64,000 nucleotides of DNA, taken from Branchiostoma floridae. Its lineage: Eukaryota; Chordata; Leptocardii; Amphioxiformes; Branchiostomatidae. The notes beneath the pieces are model-generated. The model saw nothing but the letters and a program-made list of their open reading frames with translations, had not been told where the DNA came from and made no database searches. The DNA is taken from contig NC_049980.1 in assembly GCF_000003815.2 (NCBI RefSeq), positions 20,679,037 through 20,743,036 of the forward strand. The letters are read 5' to 3'. The translations under genes were made by a program, and so were the position numbers. Position 1 is the stretch's first letter. Each line of letters starts with the position of its first letter. Below, piece by piece: positions 49,189-60,136 of the stretch.

Positions 49189-52100
49189 CTGTGACTTGAA
49201 AAATAGTCAGAAATGTGTTTTATCCAATAAGCGTACTTTGTATACCATTTTTGGCAAGTTTGCATGCAATTATCTTATGATTTTTAACTTCTTATCGTGA
49301 AAGATATCAAAGTAAAATGAAGTAACATCCAAGTAAAACAATATCGCTTTAAAATTTCCATTTTTTTATGTTGTCTCTCTAAAACCTTCACTCAAGCACC
49401 AGTTTAATTTCTGTATTCTCATCTTAAAAAGGCAAAATGTATGAGCGCAAAATATGAGCGCAATCACTCCCGCATCTCAAAAGAGTAAGATCTCTCACTG
49501 TCTTCATCCTTGATTCTGCGCCCTAGCGGAACGCCCATGAACTGTATGTAGGAGTCGGGGTCGTACCACACCAGTAGCTCCTCGCCAGTCTTAATTTCTC
49601 TGTCAATATAATAATAAAGCTGATAAATGTACAGAACAATATATGATTCTATTTCAGATGTGTCTCAGACCTACATGTAACAGTGCGTTACTGCCTCTCG
49701 GGTCAGGAACCAACCGATCATGCTGCAGATTATCGTATTACTGGGGGAGGAGGCAATCACTACCACGTTTCCTGACATTCCCTGATTGGCTTCTTGAAAC
49801 CTTGATAAGATTGATTTCTTTGCTCCTTAATTCTCTTGTCAACCATTTTCTGACCAATCTGTACTCATCATGACCCACCTGAAGATGTTATAGAAGATAC
49901 AGCCCTTGTACTGTGTGGTTTATGACTCATCTGAAGATCTTATAGAAGATACAGCCCCTGTGCTGTGTGGTTTATGGCTCACCTGAAGATGTTATAGAAG
50001 ATGCAGCCCTTGTACTGTGTGGTTTATGGCTCACCTGAAGATGTTATAGAAGATGCAGCCCTTGTACTGTGTGGTTTATGGCTCACCTGAAGATGTTATA
50101 GAAGATGCAGCCCTTGTACTGTGTGGTTTATGGCTCACCTGAAGATGTTATAGAAGATACAGCCCCTGTACTGTGTGGTTTGTAGCTCACCTGAAAATCT
50201 TATAGAAGATACAGCCCCTGTACTGTGTGGTTTACAGCTCACCTGAAAATCTTATAGAAGATACAGCCCTTGTACTGTGTAGCCACCATGTTCTGTTCGG
50301 CCCGATGACGCGCACATCTGATGTACCGCATCCAGCTGGCTCGGCGCACGTCGGTCCCGTCAATGTAGTGGTTGAACATTCCGTTGTCATACATCTACAA
50401 CAAAACAACCGTATTGAAGCCCTTTTGTATGTTGTGTGGATTTTTCTTCATATGTCGAAAGGATGTATTGTTTGTGAGAAAGTGTGGTGTCTGGTAAACG
50501 GGCGGCTATGGTCGTTCCACAGCGAATTTAGGGGACATTTTTTGGACAGTCGTGGATGTGTGCATATGCATGGTACAAAATTCAATCATTTGTGAATACT
50601 ACTAAAGGTGACCACGCCATCTATGGCAACTATCGTGTCTCCAGGTACTACCCCACTTCTCTTGTGAGCTTTCTCTTATTATTTGTCATCAGTGCCATTT
50701 TACATTACATCTTCCAAACTACTAACGCACAAATATCAAAATCCGTTTAAAAGTTTCTGTTCCCACAAACTTCGAAGAAAATGTACTGTTATACTGCGGT
50801 AACAATGTATGCATGACAGCCAATTCGCGCTTGTTGTTTATAGAAGATCCCGCCAAGCTCGAGGTGTAGTGTGTTCTCAAGATTTTCCAAGAAAGCCAAG
50901 GCGTCTTCCAGAGTTTACGTTGCCCTGCCGGTGAACTCACGTGTATTTACAAAAGCTGACATCAGTTTGAGTTTTCCTGCGACAAGTGAGCCCGGATCTG
51001 ATAGAGACAAATGTGCCCTTGTTGTCACGATCCGGTAATGCACCGAGTGTCTGACTGAGAACAGGCCCCGCCGCGCTCTGCACAGTGTTTCCCGCCCTTT
51101 GAGACACGTCAGGGCGGATAAAGGTGAATGAGAGTTTCTCACTCCGTTTCCATGCCAACGCAGACGACATCGCACCACTAGTTCGTCAGTGACCAACATC
51201 GCTCAACTCCTCGACGATGGGGTCAATATCATAAAGATATGAAGGCTACATAATATTGAGTTGGTTTATATATTGCAGCTAATATTCCTTGCCTTGCGTT
51301 GCTTTGCTTGAATTCCTTGCCTCGACGCAGGTTTCGTGAAGTTGCACTTCTTAAAATACATGCATAACTTTCATGGGCATTTGAGAATGGAAAGAAATCC
51401 GTTCCCCGCGCAGTTTGAACCGTCACTGCCTCCACGAACCAAGATACCATTATTGGTACTTGGGAAGTAGGAAAAGGTGTCTTCGACGATGTCATTCCGG
51501 TATGTGGGACATGTTGAAGGCAACTACATCTCATTGCTCATCGCGAGGATGTTTTGAAACTACGGCAAGACACAGCGGCGACAGCCACCAACATAGTGTA
51601 TAGATATTCCATGTTCTGTGATTATTGTTTCCTTATCATACGTGTTGTTTGTACCTGCAATTAGCCCTCGGGCATGAACTTGCAATAAACATAAATTTAT
51701 ATATGCCTATTGTAAAACGACGCAAAAACGTAAGAATAACTTTCAAGTAAACAAACTCTGGAAAAAGTGACGGTTCAAACGTGAAAGGTCTAAACGAAAG
51801 TTGTGTATAGTTGGAAAATGTGTGCTGTCAACTTGTCTTTTTGGGTGTACTTTTTTGTCCTTTAGTGTGATGTGTACAAAGAAAAGCTGTAAGGACATAC
51901 GTCGTGCCTTTTTTACGTGACCCTGTACGGTAGTCATTACGTCCCATTACGTTTGACGTGTTGCAGGCGGCCTGCCCACATCAAAGCGCGTCCTGAGCGA
52001 CAAGAGAGTCATGTCGTCTGATAACGGTAAACTGTCAGGTGCTTGGACGCTAAACATTCCCGCGCTAACCGCTTCCTGGTGCAGAACGAGATCTTTTTAT

Positions 52101-55100
52101 CCTAATGAGTCTGTCAACGGTAAGAGCTGAAAGCTTCCTGTCCCAGAAATAGAAATGCTGCGGCCTGCTGTACGTTACGGGCGGACGTGTGATAGCATGT
52201 GACGGTGCTGAGGACTCGGGGGGCGTGGCAATACTACGGGAAGCATGTAAAACTAAAGGTACATTGACAAAATAATGGAAATATGTCGCATATGTCATAT
52301 GTATACTTAGCTTGAATTTCAACATGTAACAAAAAACCTGCTACACGTCCCCTATAAATGCTTCACGGTTCTCTCCCGGTGTTATTCTGAGGTACATGAA
52401 CTATAGTGGAGGCGAGCTACGTACCTGTGTGATGTACGTTTGTTGTGCTGTGCGTTGTGCTGTGCTTTGTGAATGTTATGTATCATGCTGCACACATGAT
52501 TCATGATCTTACCTCCCAGAAATGGGTTGTTTTCACGGCACATGGAATTTCTCCTGAGCGCATGCGCACCCCCTCATAAGGTCCGATCCACGTGCCGACA
52601 GGTATGGTCCTGGTGGCGCAGATGCCGTACCCCTCCCCCGGGATGCTGCTGTGGCACAGCGTCACCTGCAGGCCAACACGGGAGTAGCAGCAATTTGTTG
52701 GTAAAGTATTTGGTAAAGTTGGTGAAAAAAATAAATAAAAATAAATAAAATTCACCAAAGCTAGCTTGGAAATGGACTATGAATTTCAGCAGCATTTCTG
52801 CCTTTACTGTATCACCACTGCATCACCATTAATTTTTATGGATGCTGGGAGACCGTTGGCACTATGGGTAGCACAGGGGTTCACTGAACAAAATCATCAC
52901 TACGTTTAAACCCTTGACCGGACCGGACGCAATAAAGGTAGTGATGTTGTTTGTCTCCTGCACTTCCCACCCCCATGTCTCCCAGTATGCTATGGGATCC
53001 ATGAAATGGGGGTACAGATGGTAGCAAGGATACACTATATTCTATATCACTATCACCCCTACCTCGTCTGGTAGACTGGTGACGGCGTACGGGTACTGTT
53101 GGCAGTGTTGCTTCTGGTCGGTAGGAGCGCCGCTTACCATCCGCCTGAGAGAGTGCAGCGGGCCGTGGACTGGGCACTCTCCCTGGTGATCCTCCTTACA
53201 AAGGTCACACCCTGAAATTCACAACCGTTTCCACGAACGTTGACTTCTTAAATGCCAACATCTACAACGTTTCAATATGTAATTGTTTATAAACTAGCCC
53301 CAAATTGAAGATATGCCACTCTTTATTGTGTGCGTTTCGTGCATTTCGCTTGTAAGAAAAATGGAAGGAATCTAAATACGTACATAGAAACCGTTTACGA
53401 CATTTAGCATTCCTTTGGCCAAGTCGTCAAACACAAGTCTCTTTACGGGTTTCTTAAAGTGAACTTGACTCATAAAACGAGATTTAGGACAATGCGACAT
53501 AACAGGTGCTTTCCGTTCGCTCGTGACATGTTTGTGTGAGGAGGTCTGAAGGAAGGCAGTGATCACACGCTTCAGCACTACATCATTTCACAGAAGACAC
53601 ACGTTTTCTTTTTCTGTGATCACGTTTTCTTTTTCTGTGATGAAGTTTGAGATCGTGCTCCAAGGGCTGTCAAATTCAATAATGTCAAGAAGATTTTTCT
53701 ATCGGGGTCTCGTACGTTGGACTCGATCCACAGAAGGACGCAAGTTCTTCAAATATTCCACAGCAAATAGTTCACAATGCTTTGAATCTATTTGTTTTGT
53801 GCTGGGCGCCCGGAAAGAATATTTAGCAATACTAGCAATACTAGAAAAACAACACAAGGTCCAACAAACTGATATGAGAATGACCAAACATGTGATCGAG
53901 AATACACTATGCTGCTAGTCTCTGTTCCGCACGTCTCTAGCATTACTGGCAAAACAGTAAAGTGCAACGTTGGACAGAAAAGACGGACAGACTTTGACTA
54001 TGAGACAATTAACAACTTTTTAGTACATCATGCATGTCACTCTTTTCACCCGTGTATGCATGGGCGTATTAAAAAATATTAGAGAATAATAATGCATAGT
54101 CGTGGTGTTCTTTATGTGCGCAGTATTTAGAGGAAGGAGCGAGTATCAAGATTTTTACTAATATCGGAAAATGAAAACATGGGCTGGACCTCTGTGATAT
54201 GTTACCGACCTATATATAAGATAAGGCCAATACAATTCCTAATATCCTATCAGTACGGACAGCCCCACTCACACTGCGGGTCTTGTGGCTTCCTCTTCAG
54301 CCCGGGCAGTTGGACGGTACGGACGGGGTTCCTGCCGTACAAGTAAAAGTCGACGTCTTCAGGTGTGAAACTGTACGTCCTGGCAAGAAGAACAACGTCT
54401 GGCCGGTGCACCTGCATCATGGTAGACTCACCTGTTCGTGTCCGGGTCATGTAAAAAACAAAGACCGCTAGAACACTCTGTATACTAGTATTAGAGAACA
54501 CTCGTCACAGGTTTGTTATGCTATGCTGGTCTTCATGTTGCATTTGGAATACTGGTGCACGGACTGTCCCCATGATATTTTCAGGTATGTCAAGTCCGCA
54601 TTTGTAGCAACAAAGTAGCAACGTTAATTCCAAAATAGACTGTCTTTTAACAACATGATTTCTACCGACGTATGAAGTATAGAATATGAGACACACAAGG
54701 CCAATGCTCTATCCACTACACGTACATAGCCTCTCTATAGGAGGCTTTTCAAGCTTTACCTGGCTAAACAGCTTCGAGCGGCACTAATTTACTCCGTACA
54801 GGTGGCACAAAATCAGAGGACGTTTTGACCGTAAAAAAAGGCCCAACCAATCAGCCAAATGTCCGTCTTGCCAAACAAACATGCAACCAAAGGTACATAC
54901 AGTACGTCTGTCAACCTTGCTTGATCTCTCTGCAGCATGTGAAAATTTCACATTTGCCTCCAGCGATTGAGGTATGAAAAAACCTACTGCATGCAATAGT
55001 TTCCCGGGCCGTACGCGTGATGCTCTTTCTGGCTCACCAGAATGGAATACGAGGTGGGTGTCGAAGTCCAAGTGCTGGCGTCACGTGCACAAGACATACA

Positions 55101-55967
55101 TGTACAGGATATGATAGGTTTTAATGTAGAGTTTTGCTTATCTGATGAAGCAGTGCCGGCCCAGCCCCTACCGGAGGTCAGGTGTCAGAAACTTTCTATT
55201 CGCTCTTAAAGAGGAAGTAGGCCGGACGGCAAATATGACCCGAATCTGACCCTACACCAAAACACTCTTCGGTCTTCGACTGGGGATATGATATTAGCCG
55301 CAGTAAGCTGAAAGTGGGAGAAAATTTAAAAATAGATATTATGAAAACAATCCGGATTGTTAGCGGCAACTTCTAATCCCGTTATCCATACTTTTTCTCA
55401 CAGAAACTTTTACACAGGAATGATTGTTATACTGCTTTCTTGGAGAAATGAACGTTTTGTAATAGAATGAAATGATCCTTTGTGGGTGGATCTNNNNNNN
55501 NNNNNNNNNNNNNNNNNNNNNNNNNNNNNNNNNNNNNNNNNNNNNNNNNNNNNNNNNNNNNNNNNNNNNNNNNNNNNNNNNNNNNNNNNNNNNTTACAGC
55601 GTAAGTCTCGTATTTATTTTCAACTTTGCAGTAAGGCACGTCAACTGATAATCGTTGTCAATCAAATATGGCCAAGTTGCAAATTCAAATTGTCAAAAGA
55701 TAACCACCGACATAACGGCAAAGGACTATCAACTTTTGCTTCATTGAGTAAAATTTAACCTTATTGGTACTATATATTTTCCTACCCTGAGAAAAATGCC
55801 TGTCTCTGATTTCCAGCGGGATTAAAGCGAACATGACTTACACGAGCAGTGCTGGCCTCGGGGCGGCTGCGGCCACTCGCCTGTCAATCTCCTGTCGCTC
55901 ACGCCGGGCCGCACGGTGATCGACAGCCGGGGGACGCACCAGACTCCGTCAGACGGCGAGGTGTCTG
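47087..55967 (-). CDS. PRDM-family zinc-finger protein (knuckle, PR/SET, four zinc fingers), 5' end unresolved
   Basis: Exons: 55964 or 55967 to 55842 (tentative), 54431-54273, 53211-53063, 52665-52513, 50394-50243, 49599-49499, 49188-48731, 48601-48465, 47216-47087. All junction phases agree. Order of domains: zinc knuckle [15 protein letters not shown] (C-x2-C-x7-C-x2-H, the spacing of PRDM9/PRDM11), then a PR/SET domain with [42 protein letters not shown] and [19 protein letters not shown] Ser/Arg-rich linker follows, then four fingers: [19 protein letters not shown] (C2HC), [20 protein letters not shown] plus [21 protein letters not shown] plus H, and [21 protein letters not shown] proteins are chromatin-bound histone methyltransferases or repressors; which paralogue this is, and whether the enzyme is active, I cannot say. 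The start codon is not located. Confidence 0.85.
49499..53211 (-). other. PRDM zinc knuckle and PR/SET domain exons
   Basis: Four exons (53211-53063, 52665-52513, 50394-50243, 49599-49499) encode the knuckle and the whole PR/SET fold. The EQN motif, the FY of GCIFYKIF and the terminal LLVWY of active PRDM methyltransferases are all present. The donor of the third exon (50243) is the first unit of the 52-bp tandem array. Confidence 0.88.
49873..50288 (-). repeat. 52-bp tandem array duplicating a SET-exon splice donor, 8 units
   Basis: Eight units start at 49873 and every 52 bases to 50237 with no indel; the last unit diverges after about 50280. On the minus strand each unit is 38 nt of exon end (…TTCTATAAGATTTTCAG) plus 14 nt of intron start (GTGAGCTGTAAACC). 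The first unit in transcript order holds the functional donor at 50243. Donor copies follow at 50191, 50139, 50087, 50035, 49983 and 49879, and the one at 49931 is lost (CAG|ATGAGT). Confidence 0.93.
53590..53644. repeat. Short tandem duplication in a PRDM intron
   Basis: The words cacgttttctttttctgtga and tcacgttttctttttctgtg follow each other directly, two copies of about 22 bp. It lies in the intron between the 54273 and 53211 exons. No function suggested. Confidence 0.7.
54273..55967 (-). other. Tentative 5' exons of the PRDM gene spanning the assembly gap
   Basis: Exon 54431-54273 encodes [20 protein letters not shown] and joins the knuckle exon as DPQWCDLC. A GC-rich block ending in a gtaagt donor at 55842 encodes [16 protein letters not shown], then [11 protein letters not shown], and joins in phase to give HCSC. 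The acceptor of the latter exon is ambiguous (after 55967 or 55964). The intron between them contains the N gap. Further upstream exons are likely but were not found. Confidence 0.55.
55494..55593. other. Assembly gap (100 N)
   Basis: A run of exactly 100 N, the usual placeholder for a gap of unknown size. The reading frames that cross it are artefacts. It lies in an intron of the PRDM model. Confidence 0.98.
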
Positions 55968-58900
55968 CTCAAGACGACACTTTTGGCGGGAATGGCTCTT
56001 CCCGGTGTTAAGCCACTCTTAGAGGACACAGCCTCAAGACGTCAGTCTTAATCGGTATTGAAATAAACATGAGATTTGTCCAACTACGAGTTAGTTTAAA
56101 AAGAGACGAAATGGAGTTTCTTTCTGCTACCGCAGTCTCCAAAGTTGGCGGATGATTCTGAGGAAAAGTTTCAGTGTTCAGGCCAGTCAGCCGCGAGCTC
56201 CATCCTAAGGCGGCTACAGGTGCCAAATGGCATGAGTGTCCGTACCAGCCACAAAGTGTCCGCTGTCGCTATCTGTAAATACTGACAAGAAATGTCCTTC
56301 CTAACGGCCGAGATTTACACTTGCGGACCTCTGCCAAACGGTCTCCAACTGGCTATTAAGCGACATGTGCTAACCGTCAAGCGGAGAATAAGGTCCAGCC
56401 AAATCAGTCCCAATCAGGTTCTGATGACAGAGCCCGTCACACCACGCCCCAGTCAATCCCAGAACGGAAGCTCGCGGTTCCATTCCTCTGGGACGTGAAA
56501 TTTGCTCATTCAGTTGCCATTATTTTCTTCGGGGACAGTTGACTGACAGATAGGAAGAATCTCACGATCTCACGTGTCACGGGGGAGGAAGGACAGACGG
56601 AGAAAACCTTTAATGATTTCCGCCCACAATCGACAGGACAACGTCGCAGTAATAGACAGGGACATGTCTGTTTGGACGCCAGGGTCTCTATGGACATGTG
56701 TTCGGGACGTACATGAACCTGTAGGACAGAGGAGGATATCTAGATCTACTACATCTTGCATTAATGACGGGACCTGTACGTGCGCTTTGATAGTTTATCT
56801 ACAGATGTTGAGAAGTTAACACACTTCAAAAACTGATTGCTTTTTACAGACCGAGTAGTTAACATGTTTTGATAAATTATCATATTTTTGTAGTCTGAGT
56901 AATCAACACACATTTTTACAAGTACTTCACGTTATTAAACACATTTTCGCGGATTGCGTAGTTGATAAATCTTGCTGGATTGATTTATGTCATGATAAAT
57001 GGAAAGGCGATCTACGAAGAGATGCAAATGTGACGCAAGGACGTCATATCCAGAGTTCAGAACTGTTCGGCAGATATTCAGTTAAAAAACAACAAAGATT
57101 AGAAAACCGTCCAAAATATCCCAACTCTGTAGATGTATTCAGGTGAACCCAGTGCAAGATGGCAACACACTGTTAACCTAGGTGTACCTTGTGTCTTCTG
57201 TATAATTTGTGATAGGCAAGATCGAGGAGACATAAAAGAAGAGCTAGACGCAAACATACATCGACTTAACTTGGTAGTTATTTGTTCACTTGTGTTCAGT
57301 TTGAAAATTTATTGGTTGGGACTGTAGAAGCAAGACAAACGTTCCCTCTCAAGTTGTCTGTGACTCGTCAATCTAAGTGAAGTAAACAGATGTTCGGGAT
57401 GTAATTTTGGCGTATAGAGGCCCGTGGGTCGACCCCGACAGTGGTGTGTTTGGTACTGGTGCGTGCCGCCGACACAAGCCAGCCGCTGCCTGTTTTCACT
57501 AGTGGAATGTCGGAACCATATCGTGTTTAATTACCGAACAAGGCCCTGAACTAAAGCAGAACACAATATTTGGAGTTTTCCAGCGTAAACTTAGCGGGCA
57601 GAGTGCCACTGGTAGCAAAAGTTCAGAGAAAGTTCACGCACCCCTGCTTTGGAGGAGAGCTTGCATCGGATATATCGAATACCGGGGTCGGAAATGTAGA
57701 ATAGTTTTTCTCAGAGCTTCTGATGATGATGTAAAACTGATGGCCTTCTACAGGGTAAAATGTACATTTTGTAGTTCGATGTTGGTAGCTTGTACAGGAC
57801 CTTAAATTGTTACTATTGTCTACATTCTTTCAAATAGTTGGCGTTTTACTTTTGAAAAAAAAAATCGTACGTGCGAGGAGAAAAGGGAAGTATAAATATA
57901 GAATCCATATCTCCAGAAGTTACCGCATTTAGATCCTTTACCCTCCTGCCCTCCGTAGTTCCCGCCACCTGCCTGTTTCCCAGCCCCCCGACCCTAGGCC
58001 GGATACAGACGACTTTATCAGTGCTGCCGGCAGGTGGACAAACCCGCACAACAAAGTATCCGGTAGATAAAAGACCCCTCACCTTGTGGGCGCGCTATGT
58101 CAGTGACCGCTCAGGCAGCACAACGACTCGGTTTTGAATGTTTGCGTGTAAACTCCTTTCTCACGTTCTTCGTTTTTTTTTGTAACATTGCGTAATTTGT
58201 ATGTTCCTACTCTTGATATTACTGCTGTAACTTGCGCACAAATCGAGGAATGCAATGCAAATGACTATGCAAATTAGGGCCGAATTTGAAGCCTAAATGA
58301 AAATTTGCCATCACACCTTATTCTCGCAACGCGTGAAACCTGATAAAACCGCAATAGATATAAACCATACAAATCAAGGTGTCGGTAACAATGAGACATC
58401 ATAATTACTTTGTGTTAATATTCACAGTGCATGTAATTTAAGTAGCGATGAACGTTACGTGGTACAAATTATGCAAGTTAGGTTGTAATCTGGATGTTTA
58501 CTGAGAAGAATGTTGTGTATGGAGGTATGGGGCCGCGGAACTCCGAGTCTTGATGGAGTGCAGACGTAGTGCGGTATATACAATACTAACTGGTGTTCCT
58601 AGGCAACTGCACTAGCATGATGAACATGTCTTGAGCGGTGAGATATGGGAACCCAAGGTTTGTTCCTTTGTTCGTCAATACGTGTATTAAAGTTTGATGA
58701 TCACTTGGTAGCACGTCCATGGTGGCTAGTTCCTGTTGATACATATTTAAACAATCGTTTACCACAAGGAACACAATGTAGTTTCATGTCGGCCAAGCCA
58801 AGCCAGGGTTCACACAGTTTGCGACATGAATGCACGAGATCACAAGCTTTTTTCCCTTCTGTTAAATTCTCCTTGAGTTCTACTTTCACGTCCATCAACT

Positions 58901-59163
58901 TGAGTTCAAATTTTGTAAATATTGGCGCCCAAATAGCAACTGTACTATGTGCGCATTTGCACCCAACATCCCTCCAGTGGATAGAGGGCATTTGACCCCA
59001 AGCACATGTCCCCCTAGCGAGTTTTCCAAGGCCTGCCTCTCTTGTGGACATACCAGCCTAAAAGAGCATAACCAAACAAGAAATATTTTGCACTAGTATA
59101 GGTTGATAAATATAATTTAAGAACCCAACAAGAACTCAAGTCAGCTTGCAAAATTTTGAGACT

Positions 59164-59169
59164 TTTATT
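59164..59169 (-). terminator. Candidate CEP120 poly(A) signal
   Basis: Minus-strand AATAAA (plus tttatt) about 970 bp past the CEP120 stop at 60137-60139. Positional inference only. Confidence 0.35.
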
Positions 59170-59444
59170 TCTCATAAAAGATAAGTGATTGAACTATCAG
59201 TAGAAAATCTTGGGTAAGAGCAGGTAGAATGAATGGAATGTCAGAAGTTTGGAAGAAGACATGTACTTACATTTTCAAACTTCTCTCTCAATTCAATGTA
59301 TTATTAGACCACTCTCTGTTAAAAGAAACTTAACATCTAGTGTAGATAGAGCATTTTAAATTTAACGAAGTTAGTAAGCTTTTCTTCCAGAACCCTTTCC
59401 CGATCCTTCATGTTTTACCCAACAAGATTATATCGTTCCATGAA

Positions 59445-59576
59445 CAGGGCTCAACAAACCCATCTGCAAGTTACAACTGGCAGAAGAATGAAAAGAACTT
59501 GCAATTTTGCAAGCTAAAAGAGTACAGGATCAGTATAACGAATTACAAAGTTTGAAAACAACTATTTCAAGCCCTG
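59445..59576. mobile_element. 132-bp element with CAGGGCT termini
   Basis: It starts CAGGGCTCAACAAA and ends ATTTCAAGCCCTG, an inverted pair of the same type as the elements at 6758 and 17788. There is no convincing target duplication. Probably a small nonautonomous relative in the CEP120 3' region. Confidence 0.5.
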
Positions 59577-60136
59577 TTTACGGATACCACACATTGCATA
59601 CATAAAACTTTAAATGTACTACATGTACATGTACAAAAAATAATAATCAGCTGTAAGAAACAGCAGTAGATATACAACAGATTCTGGTGTACTTTGGTGA
59701 CTTACTAATATTCTTAAACAGCAGAATAGATTTTTAACTGCTATTCTTCAAAACATGTACATATTTGTGGTGCTAACACTTACAGTGTGTGAGAAGGTGA
59801 CTGTATTTGTCTTGGTTTCTATGTTACAGTTTCAGAGTCTGATAATGTACATTAGGGTTGCCCTAGTGCCTCATAAAAGGTACAATCTTTGTTCAGTGAA
59901 AATCTCCTCTAGTCATTGAGGAATTTTTCAGGTCTGTATATACACATACTTCAGGGAAAGCATATCAAGACTTCTTCAGAAACAGGCAGCTGTTCAAACT
60001 TGCCTATCTTGGAGAAATACAACCATATTGAAAATTACTTTTTACAACTGGAAAATATTTTTGACAATGGTTAGCTGCATCAAGTGAGTGTCGTACATAA
60101 AAACTACACACTAATACAATTGTTTTCATGTCTTTG

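Larger units (their letters stand above)
55968..60136. other. Intergenic or 5' region between the PRDM gene and CEP120
   Basis: No gene could be supported. Missing 5' exons and the promoter of the PRDM gene should lie here. Overlapping open frames of 116 codons on both strands at 58645-59051 have no recognisable motif. A minus-strand AATAAA at 59164-59169 may end the CEP120 transcript about 1 kb after its stop. A short CAGGGCTC-ended element is at 59445-59576. Confidence 0.5.

Noticed and set aside
49873-50288. CRISPR-like spacing of repeats
   Set aside because: The units are directly adjacent with no unique spacers, in a eukaryotic gene; it is a minisatellite.
55427-55758. Open frames running through the N gap
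   Set aside because: Unknown bases cannot contain stops, so the frames are artefacts.
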